A DNA stretch of 64,000 bases from JBGSUZ01 sp964404895 (GTDB lineage: Bacteria; Bacillota; Clostridia; Peptostreptococcales; Acidaminobacteraceae), in assembly GCA_964404895.1 (NCBI GenBank), contig CAYOLV010000005.1, forward strand, positions 1-64,000. The letters run 5' to 3'. Under the pieces are notes generated by a model. It ran no database searches and had not been told where the DNA came from. It saw only the letters and a program-made list of their open reading frames with translations. A program made the translations under genes and the position numbers. Below, piece by piece: positions 52,168 to 60,848 of this stretch (position 1 is its first letter; each line of letters opens with the position of its first letter).

Positions 52168-53724
52168 TTACTGAATAGGTGAAACCAATCTTCCTGCAGC
52201 TTCTAAAAACTTTTGCCATTTGGGACGCTGGATAAAATGCTCTAGCTTCACCATTTCGCTATCGCTGAGATCTTGAATAAAGTCGTGTTCAAGGCGTTTG
52301 ACCACCTCTCGATCATATAAAAATGCGTTGACTTCAAAGTTGATTTCCAAGCTTCTAATATCTAAATTGGCAGTGCCTACCGTTGCGCCTATCCCATCTA
52401 CCATGACGATCTTGCTGTGAATAAAGCCCTTTTGATAGCGGTATATTTTAACACCCGCCTCAAGGAGCTCTTGAATATTGTCTTGAGAAGCCCAGTAGAC
52501 AAAGAAATGATCTGGCTTGGAAGGAATGATAATTTTCACATCTACCCCGCTGAGAGCAGCCGTGATGAGCCCCATCTTGATGCTTTCTTCAGGCACCAAA
52601 TAAGGTGTCGTTATCCAGATGCGGTCTTCTGCCGTGGAGATCATGGTGAAATAGGCCTGTAAAATGGGTTTCCAGTTGGAGTCTGGTCCACTGGCGGCAA
52701 TCTGCATAGTGGAGGCACCGCAAGGTCCTAACTTTGGAAACATTTCTTCTTCGTTTAAGACTTGTTTCGTCAAGAAATACCAATCGTTCAAAAAGATGTC
52801 CTGCATGGCGTAAACAGCCTCACCCAGCACTTTGATATGGGTATCTCTCCAAAAACCTAAGCTCTTGTTTTTACCAAGATATTCATCTCCAATATTTAAA
52901 CCGCCGAGGAATCCTACGCGTCCGTCTACCACAATGATTTTCCTGTGATTTCTGTAATTTAATTCTCTAGAAAGGACTGGGAATACTACTGGGAAAAACG
53001 GTAAGACTTCACAGCCTGCAGCTTTGAGTTCATTTTTAAAACGCTTCCCTAGCTTCCAACAGCCTACGCTGTCATAAATAACCCTGACTTTGACGCCTTC
53101 TTTTGCCTTTTGAATTAAAATATCTTTAATTTGATTTCCAATAATATCGTCGCGAATAATGAAAAACTCAAAATGAATGTAATTTTTCGCTTCCATCATG
53201 GCGTCAATCATACTTTCATAGGTGGCCTCACCGTTGGTCAGGACTTCAACCCAGTTATTTACCGAAAAAGGGGCATCTGAGTTCTTCAAAAGCAAATTGA
53301 TTAGCCTGTTGTTCACGTAACTGTCATTGTTTCCAAATAGATCGATGTAATCAATCATTTCCTTTTGCATAGAGGCCGCTTGATCTAACTTGCTGCGGGA
53401 CAAAATCCCTTTTTTTCTGGAACGGAATTTATACCGATAGTTTCTGCCGAACAAAATATAGAACACAAAACCCACCACTGGCAGTAATGATAATATCAGC
53501 AGCCAAGAGAGAGTCTTTGAAGGATTTTTATTTTCAAGGAAGATGACCACACCCACCATAATCAAATACAGAGCAAACGCCCAGTTGAAAAAGGTGCGAA
53601 TAAAACCCACCATAGGGATATGAAGCCAATCAATTTTTGCCAGCAAAAAATAGCCTTCGTAGAAAGAAGCGACAAGGATCACCAATAATAGAGCAAATAG
53701 AATTTTCTTTAGCCATTGATCCAC
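52168..53724 (-). CDS. cls: Cardiolipin synthase
   Basis: It joins two phosphatidylglycerols to cardiolipin. The 518-residue protein has two N-terminal membrane helices and two phospholipase-D HKD motifs (NHRKIIVVDG and HSKIVMVDG). The frame opens at a GTG at 53739, but the only ribosome binding site, GGAGG, lies downstream of it and is spaced 8 nt from a second GTG at 53724, chosen here. It is followed by lspA. Confidence 0.92.
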   Translation of the reverse strand: MDQWLKKILFALLLVILVASFYEGYFLLAKIDWLHIPMVGFIRTFFNWAFALYLIMVGVVIFLENKNPSKTLSWLLILSLLPVVGFVFYILFGRNYRYKFRSRKKGILSRSKLDQAASMQKEMIDYIDLFGNNDSYVNNRLINLLLKNSDAPFSVNNWVEVLTNGEATYESMIDAMMEAKNYIHFEFFIIRDDIIGNQIKDILIQKAKEGVKVRVIYDSVGCWKLGKRFKNELKAAGCEVLPFFPVVFPVLSRELNYRNHRKIIVVDGRVGFLGGLNIGDEYLGKNKSLGFWRDTHIKVLGEAVYAMQDIFLNDWYFLTKQVLNEEEMFPKLGPCGASTMQIAASGPDSNWKPILQAYFTMISTAEDRIWITTPYLVPEESIKMGLITAALSGVDVKIIIPSKPDHFFVYWASQDNIQELLEAGVKIYRYQKGFIHSKIVMVDGIGATVGTANLDIRSLEINFEVNAFLYDREVVKRLEHDFIQDLSDSEMVKLEHFIQRPKWQKFLEAAGRLVSPIQ

Positions 53725-53756
53725 GACAAACGCCTCCACTTCAGTCTTGCGTCTTA

Positions 53757-54410
53757 TTAGTCTCTCAAATGATCTAAGTTGATCTCCGCGCGGTTGATTT
53801 TAAAGCCAAGTCCGCTGAATTTCTCTTCATATTCTGTCATAATGTCCCCTTCAACTGGGCGACGGTGCAGGTCTAGAGAAATCTTTCTCAACTCCAACTT
53901 TAGAGCTGCAAATTCATTTAAACTGAATTCAAATAGATGCAAATTATCTGTTTTAAAGTACACCCATTCTCCCTTTTTCAGAATATGGCTGTATTTTTTT
54001 AAATAGTCTCTGTAAGTTAAACGACGCTTATAATGTCTCGACTTAGGCCAAGGGTCTGAAAAATTAAGGTAAATTCTATCAATTTCACCCTTTGCAAAGA
54101 GCTCGTCTACTCGATTGGCATTTTCTCGAATAAAACGGACATTTTTTAGGTCTGTATGTGTGGCTTTTTTCAGCGCTTGGGCAATGACTTCCTCATGAAG
54201 TTCCATAGCGACATAATTGATGTCTGGGTTGAGTTCCGCCAATCCTAAAATGAATTGCCCCTTGCCGCAACCGATCTCCAAGTGAATGGGATTCTCGTTG
54301 CCGAAGACAGACTGCCACTCGCCTTTTTTATGAACAGAGTCATTGATCAAGTAAAAATCGCTGTATTTGATCATCTTCTCATGGGTTTCAGGTCTCTTTC
54401 TTAATCTCAC
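53757..54410 (-). CDS. trmB: tRNA (guanine-N7-)-methyltransferase
   Basis: It makes m7G46 in tRNA. The 217 residues have the SAM site EIGCGKGQF at 45-53 and the substrate blocks NFSDPWPKSRHYKRRL and DLHRRPVEGDIMTEYE. The start is GTG with AGGAGG 8 nt upstream. It lies just after a tRNA-Lys unit and 32 bp before cls. Confidence 0.95.
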   Translation of the reverse strand: MRLRKRPETHEKMIKYSDFYLINDSVHKKGEWQSVFGNENPIHLEIGCGKGQFILGLAELNPDINYVAMELHEEVIAQALKKATHTDLKNVRFIRENANRVDELFAKGEIDRIYLNFSDPWPKSRHYKRRLTYRDYLKKYSHILKKGEWVYFKTDNLHLFEFSLNEFAALKLELRKISLDLHRRPVEGDIMTEYEEKFSGLGFKINRAEINLDHLRD

Positions 54411-54532
54411 TGTAAGTTCCTCCTAATGTTTTAGCAGTGCAAATACCTAGGCATTGCAAAACGTATCTATAGACGATTATACCAATGTTTTTATAATGAT
54501 GTAAAGCTGTGTTCACAGCCCTGCCATCAACG

Positions 54533-54572
54533 AGAAAACCCCGAGTTTTACATAACAGTAAAACCCGGGGTT
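54533..54572 (-). terminator. Terminator of the tRNA-Lys unit
   Basis: A 15-bp stem with one mismatch (54537-54551 with 54558-54572) and a following T run on the minus strand, 7 bp after the tRNA 3' end. Confidence 0.88.
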
Positions 54573-54578
54573 CATTTT

Positions 54579-54654
54579 TGGTGATCCATCCGCGACTCGA
54601 ACGCGGGACACCCTGATTAAAAGTCAGATGCTCTACCGACTGAGCTAATAGATC
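54579..54654 (-). tRNA. tRNA-Lys (anticodon TTT)
   Basis: A 76-nt cloverleaf on the minus strand: acceptor GATCTAT with ATGGATC, D-loop AGCTCAGTCGGTAGAGC, anticodon stem TCTGA/TCAGG with loop CTTTTAA (anticodon at 54619-54621), T-arm with GTTCGAGTC, discriminator A and an encoded CCA. It forms a single-gene unit with its own promoter and terminator. Confidence 0.97.
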
Positions 54655-54681
54655 GTGTCCGTTCTTTTGAGAACATGGACA

Positions 54682-54710
54682 ACTATATCACAGCACTGGT
54701 CTCTTGTCAA
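54682..54710 (-). promoter_or_regulatory. Promoter of tRNA-Lys
   Basis: TTGACA (54705-54710), a 17-bp spacer and TATAGT (54682-54687) with TGA directly upstream of the -10 on the minus strand. Confidence 0.8.
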
Positions 54711-54728
54711 AGCATTCTGGAAAAGTTG

Positions 54729-55361
54729 TTATTTTGTGAATATTCTTGGATTTTCACTGAATAAGCGGAGTCTGTCCACTTGCTCTACTGAAAACTTGCC
54801 TTGCTCCTGAACGAGATCCAACAAAGTTGAATAATCTGTCAAGGTTTCATATGGGACGCCTGCCAATTTGAAACGATCAATGGCTTCTTTTAAACCGTAA
54901 TTGAAAATCCCATAGACTTTTAAAACTTCTACGCCTTCTTTTTGAAGGGCTTCGACACACTTGAGGGAGCTGCCGCCTGTAGAGATCAAATCTTCAATCA
55001 ATACAGCTCTCTGCCCTTTTTTAACCAAACCCTCAATCAAATTTTCTTTGCCGTGTTCCTTGCTAGAAGATCTGACATAAACCATCGGTTTATTCAAAAG
55101 TTCCGCTACCCAAGCCCCATGAGGGATGCCTGCTGTAGCTGTTGCTGCTACCACATCAAAACTATCTTCAAAATCTTTGGCAATCAAGTCTACCAAACCT
55201 TTGGCAATTGCGCGTCTCACATCTGGATAGCTGATTGTCAAACGATTGTCGCAATAAATAGGAGATTTAATCCCCGAAGCCCATGTAAAGAGCTCATTTT
55301 CACTGCGAAGAGCCACTGCCTCAACATCTAATAGCAATTTAGCATAATCTTTTCTTTCCAT
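54729..55361 (-). CDS. pyrE: Orotate phosphoribosyltransferase
   Basis: It joins orotate to PRPP in pyrimidine synthesis. The 210 residues show TWASGIKSPIYCDNR, the SSKEHGKENLIEG loop and the PRPP motif VLIEDLISTGGSS. AAAAGGAG precedes the ATG. No other pyr gene is adjacent. A folded leader (55378-55443) separates it from the nitroreductase gene. Confidence 0.95.
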   Translation of the reverse strand: MERKDYAKLLLDVEAVALRSENELFTWASGIKSPIYCDNRLTISYPDVRRAIAKGLVDLIAKDFEDSFDVVAATATAGIPHGAWVAELLNKPMVYVRSSSKEHGKENLIEGLVKKGQRAVLIEDLISTGGSSLKCVEALQKEGVEVLKVYGIFNYGLKEAIDRFKLAGVPYETLTDYSTLLDLVQEQGKFSVEQVDRLRLFSENPRIFTK

Positions 55362-55377
55362 TTTTCATTCTCCTTTT

Positions 55378-55443
55378 GTCTCACAGGACTAAATTAAGGA
55401 CACCTTATTTCCTTAACAAGGGTACCATAAACCCCTTTGAGAC
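55378..55443 (-). promoter_or_regulatory. Structured pyrE leader (three-way junction)
   Basis: In the minus-strand transcript an outer helix GTCTCA/TGAGAC (55438-55443 with 55378-55383) encloses two hairpins. One is AAGGG/CCCTT in the plus-strand reading (55418-55422 with 55433-55437), and the other TTAAGGA/TCCTTAA (55394-55400 with 55410-55416). The outer helix ends right before the AAAAGGAG of pyrE, so it could affect translation. No PyrR-binding loop or terminator T run is visible. Confidence 0.45.
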
Positions 55444-55471
55444 TCAAGTATTTCGTTTCAAAACGCCTGAT

Positions 55472-56371
55472 TTATTGGCAATAATAACCGATGATATTGT
55501 ACTCTTCTGGAATGGCCAATTTTTCTCTGTAGTTGTCTACGTCTATTCGCCATTTACCCGCTAAACCGCTGTCGTGCATTGCAACTTCAAAATACAGCAT
55601 GGCAATACCCGCGTCTACATCTTGAATATATTGTTCCAAATCTTCATTCTTTTTCATAGCGAGAATGATGCAATCTCCGTCTAATATGAATTTCCAAGGT
55701 TGAAGATTACCCCAAGATGGGGCATTTCTCATATAGTAAAACACTTCATCTAAACCGCGCTTGGCAATTTCAGAATAGTCCATTTCATTCCCGAAAGATT
55801 TCAAATAAACAAACTCTGTGATGGCATTTTTATGGGCATAACTCTCATCTTTGATACTGCTGTCAGTATCGCCAAATTTAGCTTGGCTTTGTTGTAGCGT
55901 GGTTTCTCCAAAGGAATAAATTTTAGATAGTTTCTTATCCTCTTTCGGTTCGCCAAAAGCCATCAAAGCTGCGATGGTTCCTTCAAATTCAAGCGCTAAT
56001 TTTTCCTGAACCAAGTCTTGATTCCCGTTGACAGACAGCCAACAAGTCCCAATATCCTTCTTCGCTAACTGCAGTGCCAACCATTCGCCTAAATAGCCTA
56101 CGGTTTGATAATCCACTGCATTGCCTGAACAAGTGATTAAAAAATAATGTGGTGCTTGGATCATATGACCGTTGTATCCTACAATTCCTCGAAGGGCTTC
56201 AAAGACTGTTTCACCATTTTCAAGAACGATAAAGTCTACCTTTTCTGTTCCTGTAAAAATCGGCATGGATTCAATAATATCTTCAATCGCGGTCATGGTT
56301 ACTGTGTTAAGGGGCGCAGGATCATATTCCCTGACGGTTCTGCGTTTTTCCATTACTTTAAGCATTTTCAC
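55472..56371 (-). CDS. Nitroreductase-family flavoprotein, two-domain (TM1586-like)
   Basis: The 299-residue protein resembles nitroreductase-fold proteins in which two halves form one FMN site (EKRRTVREYDPAPLN at the start, RNAPSWGNLQPWKF in the second half). The substrate is unknown. The start is GTG, with GAGGTGA 6 nt upstream; an ATG two codons later is possible. An extended -10 promoter lies upstream. pyrE follows on the same strand at 110 bp and may be co-transcribed. Confidence 0.82.
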   Translation of the reverse strand: MKMLKVMEKRRTVREYDPAPLNTVTMTAIEDIIESMPIFTGTEKVDFIVLENGETVFEALRGIVGYNGHMIQAPHYFLITCSGNAVDYQTVGYLGEWLALQLAKKDIGTCWLSVNGNQDLVQEKLALEFEGTIAALMAFGEPKEDKKLSKIYSFGETTLQQSQAKFGDTDSSIKDESYAHKNAITEFVYLKSFGNEMDYSEIAKRGLDEVFYYMRNAPSWGNLQPWKFILDGDCIILAMKKNEDLEQYIQDVDAGIAMLYFEVAMHDSGLAGKWRIDVDNYREKLAIPEEYNIIGYYCQ

Positions 56372-56390
56372 GTATAATCACCTCGGTCAT

Positions 56391-56399
56391 ATTATAACA
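56391..56399 (-). promoter_or_regulatory. Extended -10 promoter of the nitroreductase gene
   Basis: TGTTATAAT on the minus strand, about 20 bp before the start; the -35 is weak. Confidence 0.5.
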
Positions 56400-56451
56400 T
56401 ATACATTTCACTACCGTGTACAAAATCAATGAATTCTGACTTTAAGTCGGG

Positions 56452-56457
56452 TATAAT
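56452..56457 (+). promoter_or_regulatory. -10 element of the beta-CASP nuclease gene
   Basis: TATAAT on the plus strand, 21 bp before the start codon; no clear -35. Confidence 0.35.
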
Positions 56458-56477
56458 AATCATAAGAGGTGTTTCTT

Positions 56478-57878
56478 ATGAAAATTAAATTTTTAGGCGC
56501 TGCAGAGCAAGTCACAGGTTCCAATTACTTAATCGATACAGGAAAAACTAGGTTTCTTATCGACTTTGGTCAGTTTCAGGGTCTGCCAGAAATCAATCGT
56601 CAGAATTACGACGAACTTCCCTTTGATCCTAAAAGCATTGATTTTGTTATACTTACCCATGCCCATATTGACCACTGCGGGCGGCTGCCCCTTTTAACAA
56701 AGAGCGGCTTTACAGGAAAAATTTACTGCACTTACCCGACTGCTGATCTTGCTGCCATGATGCTTAAAGACAGCGGCAAAATTCACGAAGAAGAGAACGA
56801 GTGGGAAAATCGGAAGCGCATGCGGGCAGGTTTAGACTCTATTGAACCCTTGTTTACTTCCGAAGATGCAGAAAACTGTTCTGTCTATCTATACCCTTTA
56901 CCTTATGAGGTTATCAAGGAAGTTGATGATTTTATTCAGTTTGAATTTATTGAAGCGGGTCACTTGCTAGGTTCTGCTTCAATTCGCTTGACCATTCGAG
57001 AACACGGCAAACCAAAGACACTGGTATTTTCAGGAGATCTAGGGACTGGTTTTAACCCGCTCCTCAATCCACCCTCCTATTTTGATGCCGCTGACTTTGT
57101 CGTTATGGAGTCCACTTACGCCACAAAAACCCATACTTTAGTGGAAGAAAGAGGGGCACATTTAGCAGAAATCATTGAAAACGCTATGATTGATGGAGGC
57201 ACGGTTATTATTCCATCCTTTTCTCTAGGCCGTACCCAAGAAGTCCTCTATATTTTGAAAACCTACTATGAAACCCAAGGTCGACAAGATGCTTTTGACG
57301 CTATTCCAATCTATATTGACAGCCCACTGGCGATTGAGGCGACTCAGTTTTACAAGCGTCACCAAAAGTATTTGAAACCTGAAATCACTGCTCTTTACGA
57401 GCGAGGTTTCAACCCTATGGAAGCCCCAAATGTCCACTACATTCGAGATCACGAGACTTCCATGGCTCTGAACCGATCCCCTGAATCCAAGGTGATTATC
57501 TCTGCCAGCGGAATGTGTGAAGCCGGGCGTATCCGTCACCACTTGAAGCATTACTTATGGAAAAAGGAAACCCGTCTGGTTTTCATTGGCTATCAAGGGG
57601 AAGGCACCCTCGGCAGAGCCCTTCAAGAAGGTCTTCCAAGTGCTAGGCTCTTTAACGAGGATATAAAGGTCAACGCAAAGATTCACAGTCTTCACGGTTT
57701 TTCGGGACATGCAGATTCACCCATGCTCCTCCGCTGGCTTTCTCATATACAAGGGGTGAAAACCGTCTTTGTGACTCACGGGGAGCCACCACTTATTTAT
57801 GAACACGCAGACACCATTCGAGAAAAATTCCACGTTAATGTGGTGGTTCCTAGAGATGGGGACGAAGTAGAAATTTAA
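56478..57878 (+). CDS. Metallo-beta-lactamase-fold ribonuclease with beta-CASP domain
   Basis: The 466-residue protein belongs to the CPSF/Ysh1-like RNA nucleases. It has the zinc motif HAHIDH, a later HLLGSAS and SGDLG block, a beta-CASP insertion (PSFSLGRTQEVLYIL, ISASGMCEAGRIRHHLKHYL) and a C-terminal RMMBL segment (HGFSGHAD). The role in Clostridia is probably RNA processing or turnover. The frame opens at a GTG at 56469 within GAGGTG; the ATG at 56478 is chosen. It is convergent with truA across a two-way terminator. Confidence 0.9.
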   Translation: MKIKFLGAAEQVTGSNYLIDTGKTRFLIDFGQFQGLPEINRQNYDELPFDPKSIDFVILTHAHIDHCGRLPLLTKSGFTGKIYCTYPTADLAAMMLKDSGKIHEEENEWENRKRMRAGLDSIEPLFTSEDAENCSVYLYPLPYEVIKEVDDFIQFEFIEAGHLLGSASIRLTIREHGKPKTLVFSGDLGTGFNPLLNPPSYFDAADFVVMESTYATKTHTLVEERGAHLAEIIENAMIDGGTVIIPSFSLGRTQEVLYILKTYYETQGRQDAFDAIPIYIDSPLAIEATQFYKRHQKYLKPEITALYERGFNPMEAPNVHYIRDHETSMALNRSPESKVIISASGMCEAGRIRHHLKHYLWKKETRLVFIGYQGEGTLGRALQEGLPSARLFNEDIKVNAKIHSLHGFSGHADSPMLLRWLSHIQGVKTVFVTHGEPPLIYEHADTIREKFHVNVVVPRDGDEVEI

Positions 57879-57932
57879 GTGTTTTATTTTAGGACTAAGT
57901 TAAGTTCCCTTTTTATTTGACGTTTAGAAGCA

Positions 57933-57977
57933 ACTTAAAAAGACCGACTGCAGGAAAACGGCAGTCGGTCTTTTTTC
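57933..57977. terminator. Bidirectional terminator between the beta-CASP gene and truA
   Basis: A 15-bp stem (57938-57952 with 57962-57976) has T runs on both strands. Confidence 0.88.
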
Positions 57978-58023
57978 TCTATTTCATTTTTTCTCTATTT
58001 CATTATTTAGAAACAGTCTACCC

Positions 58024-58773
58024 TTAAGCTTCGTAACGCACTTTTTCAAGGAATAAACCTTGCGCTGGAGCAAGAGGGCTGTTCAGCGCTCTGTCCTTAG
58101 CTTCTACCGCCTGAGTCACTCTTTCAGGTTGGATTTCTCCAAGACCCACTTCAACCAACATGCCTACCATTTTACGCGCCATGTTGTGAAGGAAGCCATC
58201 TCCCGTAATACGGATGGTGAGCATCGCCCCATCTCTTTGAATTTCCACATTTTGAATGGTACGATCCATAGATTTCTTCTTGCTCTTGGCATTGGTAAAA
58301 GTGGTAAAGTCATGAGTGCCAAGGAAAGCCTTTGCTGCAACATTCATGGCATCTACATCTAATTTTTTGGCAATGTGCCAAACATATTTTCTTTTGAAAG
58401 GATCTAAAACTTCCGATGCCCAGATTTGGTAAACGTATGTTTTAGATTTGGCATCAAATCTAGCGTGGAACTTTTCATCCACTTCCTGAACGTTTTTAAT
58501 GGAAATATCTTCTGGCAAGTAGGTTCTGAGGTAGAGGGCAATCTCTCTCGGGTGCATTTGAGATTTGACTTTAAAGTTTGCAATCTGTTCCAAGGCGTGA
58601 ACCCCTGCATCAGTTCTGCTTGCGCCGTTAATTTCAATTGTTCTGCTAAAACATTTGCTGAGTACGGCTTCAATTTTGCCTTGAACGGTTTTATCGGCAT
58701 CGTCCCCGCCGAGTTTTTGCCAGCCCTTATATTTTGCGCCGTCATAAGCAATGGTCATTTTAAAATTATTCAT
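58024..58773 (-). CDS. truA: tRNA pseudouridine(38-40) synthase
   Basis: It makes pseudouridine at tRNA positions 38-40. The 249 residues include the catalytic aspartate D55 in ASRTDAGVHA, the start YDGAKYKGWQ and GDGFLHNMARKMVG. AAGGAG precedes the ATG. Its start overlaps the end of the nhaC-like gene by 8 bp, so it is translated from the HAD/NhaC/truA transcript. Confidence 0.96.
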   Translation of the reverse strand: MNNFKMTIAYDGAKYKGWQKLGGDDADKTVQGKIEAVLSKCFSRTIEINGASRTDAGVHALEQIANFKVKSQMHPREIALYLRTYLPEDISIKNVQEVDEKFHARFDAKSKTYVYQIWASEVLDPFKRKYVWHIAKKLDVDAMNVAAKAFLGTHDFTTFTNAKSKKKSMDRTIQNVEIQRDGAMLTIRITGDGFLHNMARKMVGMLVEVGLGEIQPERVTQAVEAKDRALNSPLAPAQGLFLEKVRYEA

Positions 58774-60148
58774 GTATTAAGCTCCTTTTTCGCCACTGTA
58801 CAAGGTATCCATAGGCTGTGGCAACCAGTGGAAAAATCCAAATTAAAATGGCATAGGGGCCATATTGCCCCGCACCAAGGCCTGTCATCGCTGTAATGAT
58901 GATTGTGTTTACATTCCAAAATTCTATCGGAGCCAACATGACCCCCGTATCAAAAACGACCCGTGACAGGTCGACCTGATCTAATCCAAGCCGTTCATAG
59001 TGGGTTTTAAGCCCTTTGACCGGCAATATAATTGCCAAAGACTGGTCACAGCCTATGCTGAGGAAAATAATGCTGAGAAGCCCAGTCTTCATTTGGGTGC
59101 TGCCCACGCCGTCTGTAGGTTTGACAATCCGATTGATAAAGGGTTGCAGCGCTCCTGTCACCTCAATCATACCCGAAAAAGCCACTGCACACGCCACAAT
59201 CAACAACACTTCTAACATGGGAATAATCCCCCCGCCTTTCAGCATGGTGCTCAACAGCCCTGCGCTAGGATCTAGAGAAAATCCTCTCAAAAGCCAATTA
59301 AAAACTTGCAGGGGTTCAAACCCTTGGTAGAAGACAGCAATCCCTACGCCTGCCAAAATACAGAGACTCATACTTTTATAAATTTTTACACCATACACGG
59401 TAAGCCCAATCAACAAAATTGGCATTAAAAACAGCCAAGGACTTAAGTGATAAGTACTCTCAAGGGCAGTTTTTAATCCTGCAGTGTCTGAAATCAGCCC
59501 TGCGCCTGCCGTGGTGTAGCCTAGCCATAAATAGAAAACCGATGAAATCAGTGCGACGGGAATAAACGTTGCCATGGATCTTTTGAAAAAATCTTTATAG
59601 GCAATATTGGAAATGCCTAAATTCATATTGACCAATCCCGAAATTGGGGATAATTTATCTGATACATACGCACCTGAAACTATTGCGCCTAACACCATTG
59701 GCAGAGGCAGTCCAAAACCCTGACCAATTCCCAATAGGGCAATCCCAACCGTACTAATGGTGCCAAGAGCGGTTCCCATAATCATGGACACAATCAGGCA
59801 AATCCAAAAGGACATCACTAGAAAAATTTGAGGGTTGAACACATTCATGCCGTATAAAATGATAGCAGGAATGACGCCGCTGGCAAGCCAACTGGAAATG
59901 GATGCTCCCATCAAGAAAATGACGATGTAAACGATCCGACAATTATATATTGCCCGTCCTGCTTCTTGGATCAACACCCGCTTTGAATATCCCAGTTTAC
60001 TGTAAAAAAGCCACAACGTCAAATTGGCTGTGGCGAATCCGTAAAACATAGAAATGTCTAAAAGGACACTTCCCGCAATGCATACGACCACAACGGCCAA
60101 AGTAATTAAACTCTCAGCAAGGGTCATGGTTTTTCTCATCTCTGTCAT
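58766..60148 (-). CDS. Na+/H+ antiporter NhaC family
   Basis: A membrane protein of 460 residues with about 11-12 helices and family blocks MGTALGTISTVGIALLGIG, SGAYVSDKLSPISG and SIGCDQSLAIILP. Family members exchange sodium for protons or organic acids (for example malate/lactate), so the cargo is uncertain. AGGAG precedes the ATG. It lies between a HAD gene and truA. Confidence 0.88.
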   Translation of the reverse strand: MTEMRKTMTLAESLITLAVVVVCIAGSVLLDISMFYGFATANLTLWLFYSKLGYSKRVLIQEAGRAIYNCRIVYIVIFLMGASISSWLASGVIPAIILYGMNVFNPQIFLVMSFWICLIVSMIMGTALGTISTVGIALLGIGQGFGLPLPMVLGAIVSGAYVSDKLSPISGLVNMNLGISNIAYKDFFKRSMATFIPVALISSVFYLWLGYTTAGAGLISDTAGLKTALESTYHLSPWLFLMPILLIGLTVYGVKIYKSMSLCILAGVGIAVFYQGFEPLQVFNWLLRGFSLDPSAGLLSTMLKGGGIIPMLEVLLIVACAVAFSGMIEVTGALQPFINRIVKPTDGVGSTQMKTGLLSIIFLSIGCDQSLAIILPVKGLKTHYERLGLDQVDLSRVVFDTGVMLAPIEFWNVNTIIITAMTGLGAGQYGPYAILIWIFPLVATAYGYLVQWRKRSLIHE

Positions 60149-60164
60149 AAGGTGCTCCTATCCG

Positions 60165-60635
60165 CTATTCCCTCAGGGTCGCCGTTAATCTAGCAGGATT
60201 CTCCAAACTATCAAAGACATCCTCTATTGAGGTGAAAAATAAATCTGCATCTTTAAGGGCCTTTTGAGACAAACCCTCTCTGCCGATGACCGCTATACTC
60301 AACATAGCTTCTCTCAACATTTTGCAGTCGTTACTGCCATTTCCTACCGCTATACAGCGATCAGACCCCAAGGTCTGAATATATTTTTCTTTCTCCTCAG
60401 TTCCTCGTTCAGCACTTAGCACGGCTACCTGAAGTGGCAAATGACTTAGCTGCCGGGCAACCGTTCCAAAGGTGTCCATCGTAATCACATGAACTTCCAT
60501 CTTATTGCACAAATCCTTTAGGCGATTTTCAATCGTCTTAGAAATAGCCCCATCTGTGGCAAGTGTCCCATTAAAATCAAATACGATATGTTTGAATATA
60601 AACTGTCCTAAGGACGGAATTTTGATTTCTAACAC
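60165..60635 (-). CDS. HAD-superfamily hydrolase, small
   Basis: The 156-residue protein has the nucleophile motif DFNGTLA (D20 region) and the metal-binding GNGSNDCKMLREA near the C-terminus, resembling a P-type-ATPase-like minimal HAD domain without a large cap. The substrate is unknown. The start is GTG with GGGAGG upstream. First gene of the HAD/NhaC/truA operon. Confidence 0.82.
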   Translation of the reverse strand: MLEIKIPSLGQFIFKHIVFDFNGTLATDGAISKTIENRLKDLCNKMEVHVITMDTFGTVARQLSHLPLQVAVLSAERGTEEKEKYIQTLGSDRCIAVGNGSNDCKMLREAMLSIAVIGREGLSQKALKDADLFFTSIEDVFDSLENPARLTATLRE

Positions 60636-60668
60636 AGCTGGACCTCCCTCTGGGCGCTACCTAAATTC

Positions 60669-60704
60669 AAGACCTACCAAAGGTCTTCCCTAATGATTAT
60701 AACA
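60669..60704 (-). promoter_or_regulatory. Extended -10 promoter and leader hairpin of the HAD/NhaC/truA operon
   Basis: TGTTATAAT (60696-60704, minus strand) is followed by a leader hairpin with 7-bp arms (60669-60675 with 60681-60687). Confidence 0.45.
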
Positions 60705-60788
60705 TGAAATTCCCTTTCAATCGAATGCATTCCCACTTCTCCCATCAAATGAAACCAACTTCTTCGTCCTCATGTCTTGGATCAGCGT

Positions 60789-60817
60789 TTGACGGCACAC
60801 CGCAAGGGATATATATA
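60789..60817 (+). promoter_or_regulatory. Promoter of the DJ-1-like gene
   Basis: TTGACG (60789-60794), a 17-bp spacer and TATATA (60812-60817), inside a longer AT run that also contains TATAAT. Confidence 0.55.
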
Positions 60818-60848
60818 TAATAGACTAGACATATAAGGAGGTCTGCTT

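Noticed and set aside
55378..55443. pyrE leader as a PyrR attenuator
   Set aside because: No PyrR-binding loop sequence and no terminator are visible.
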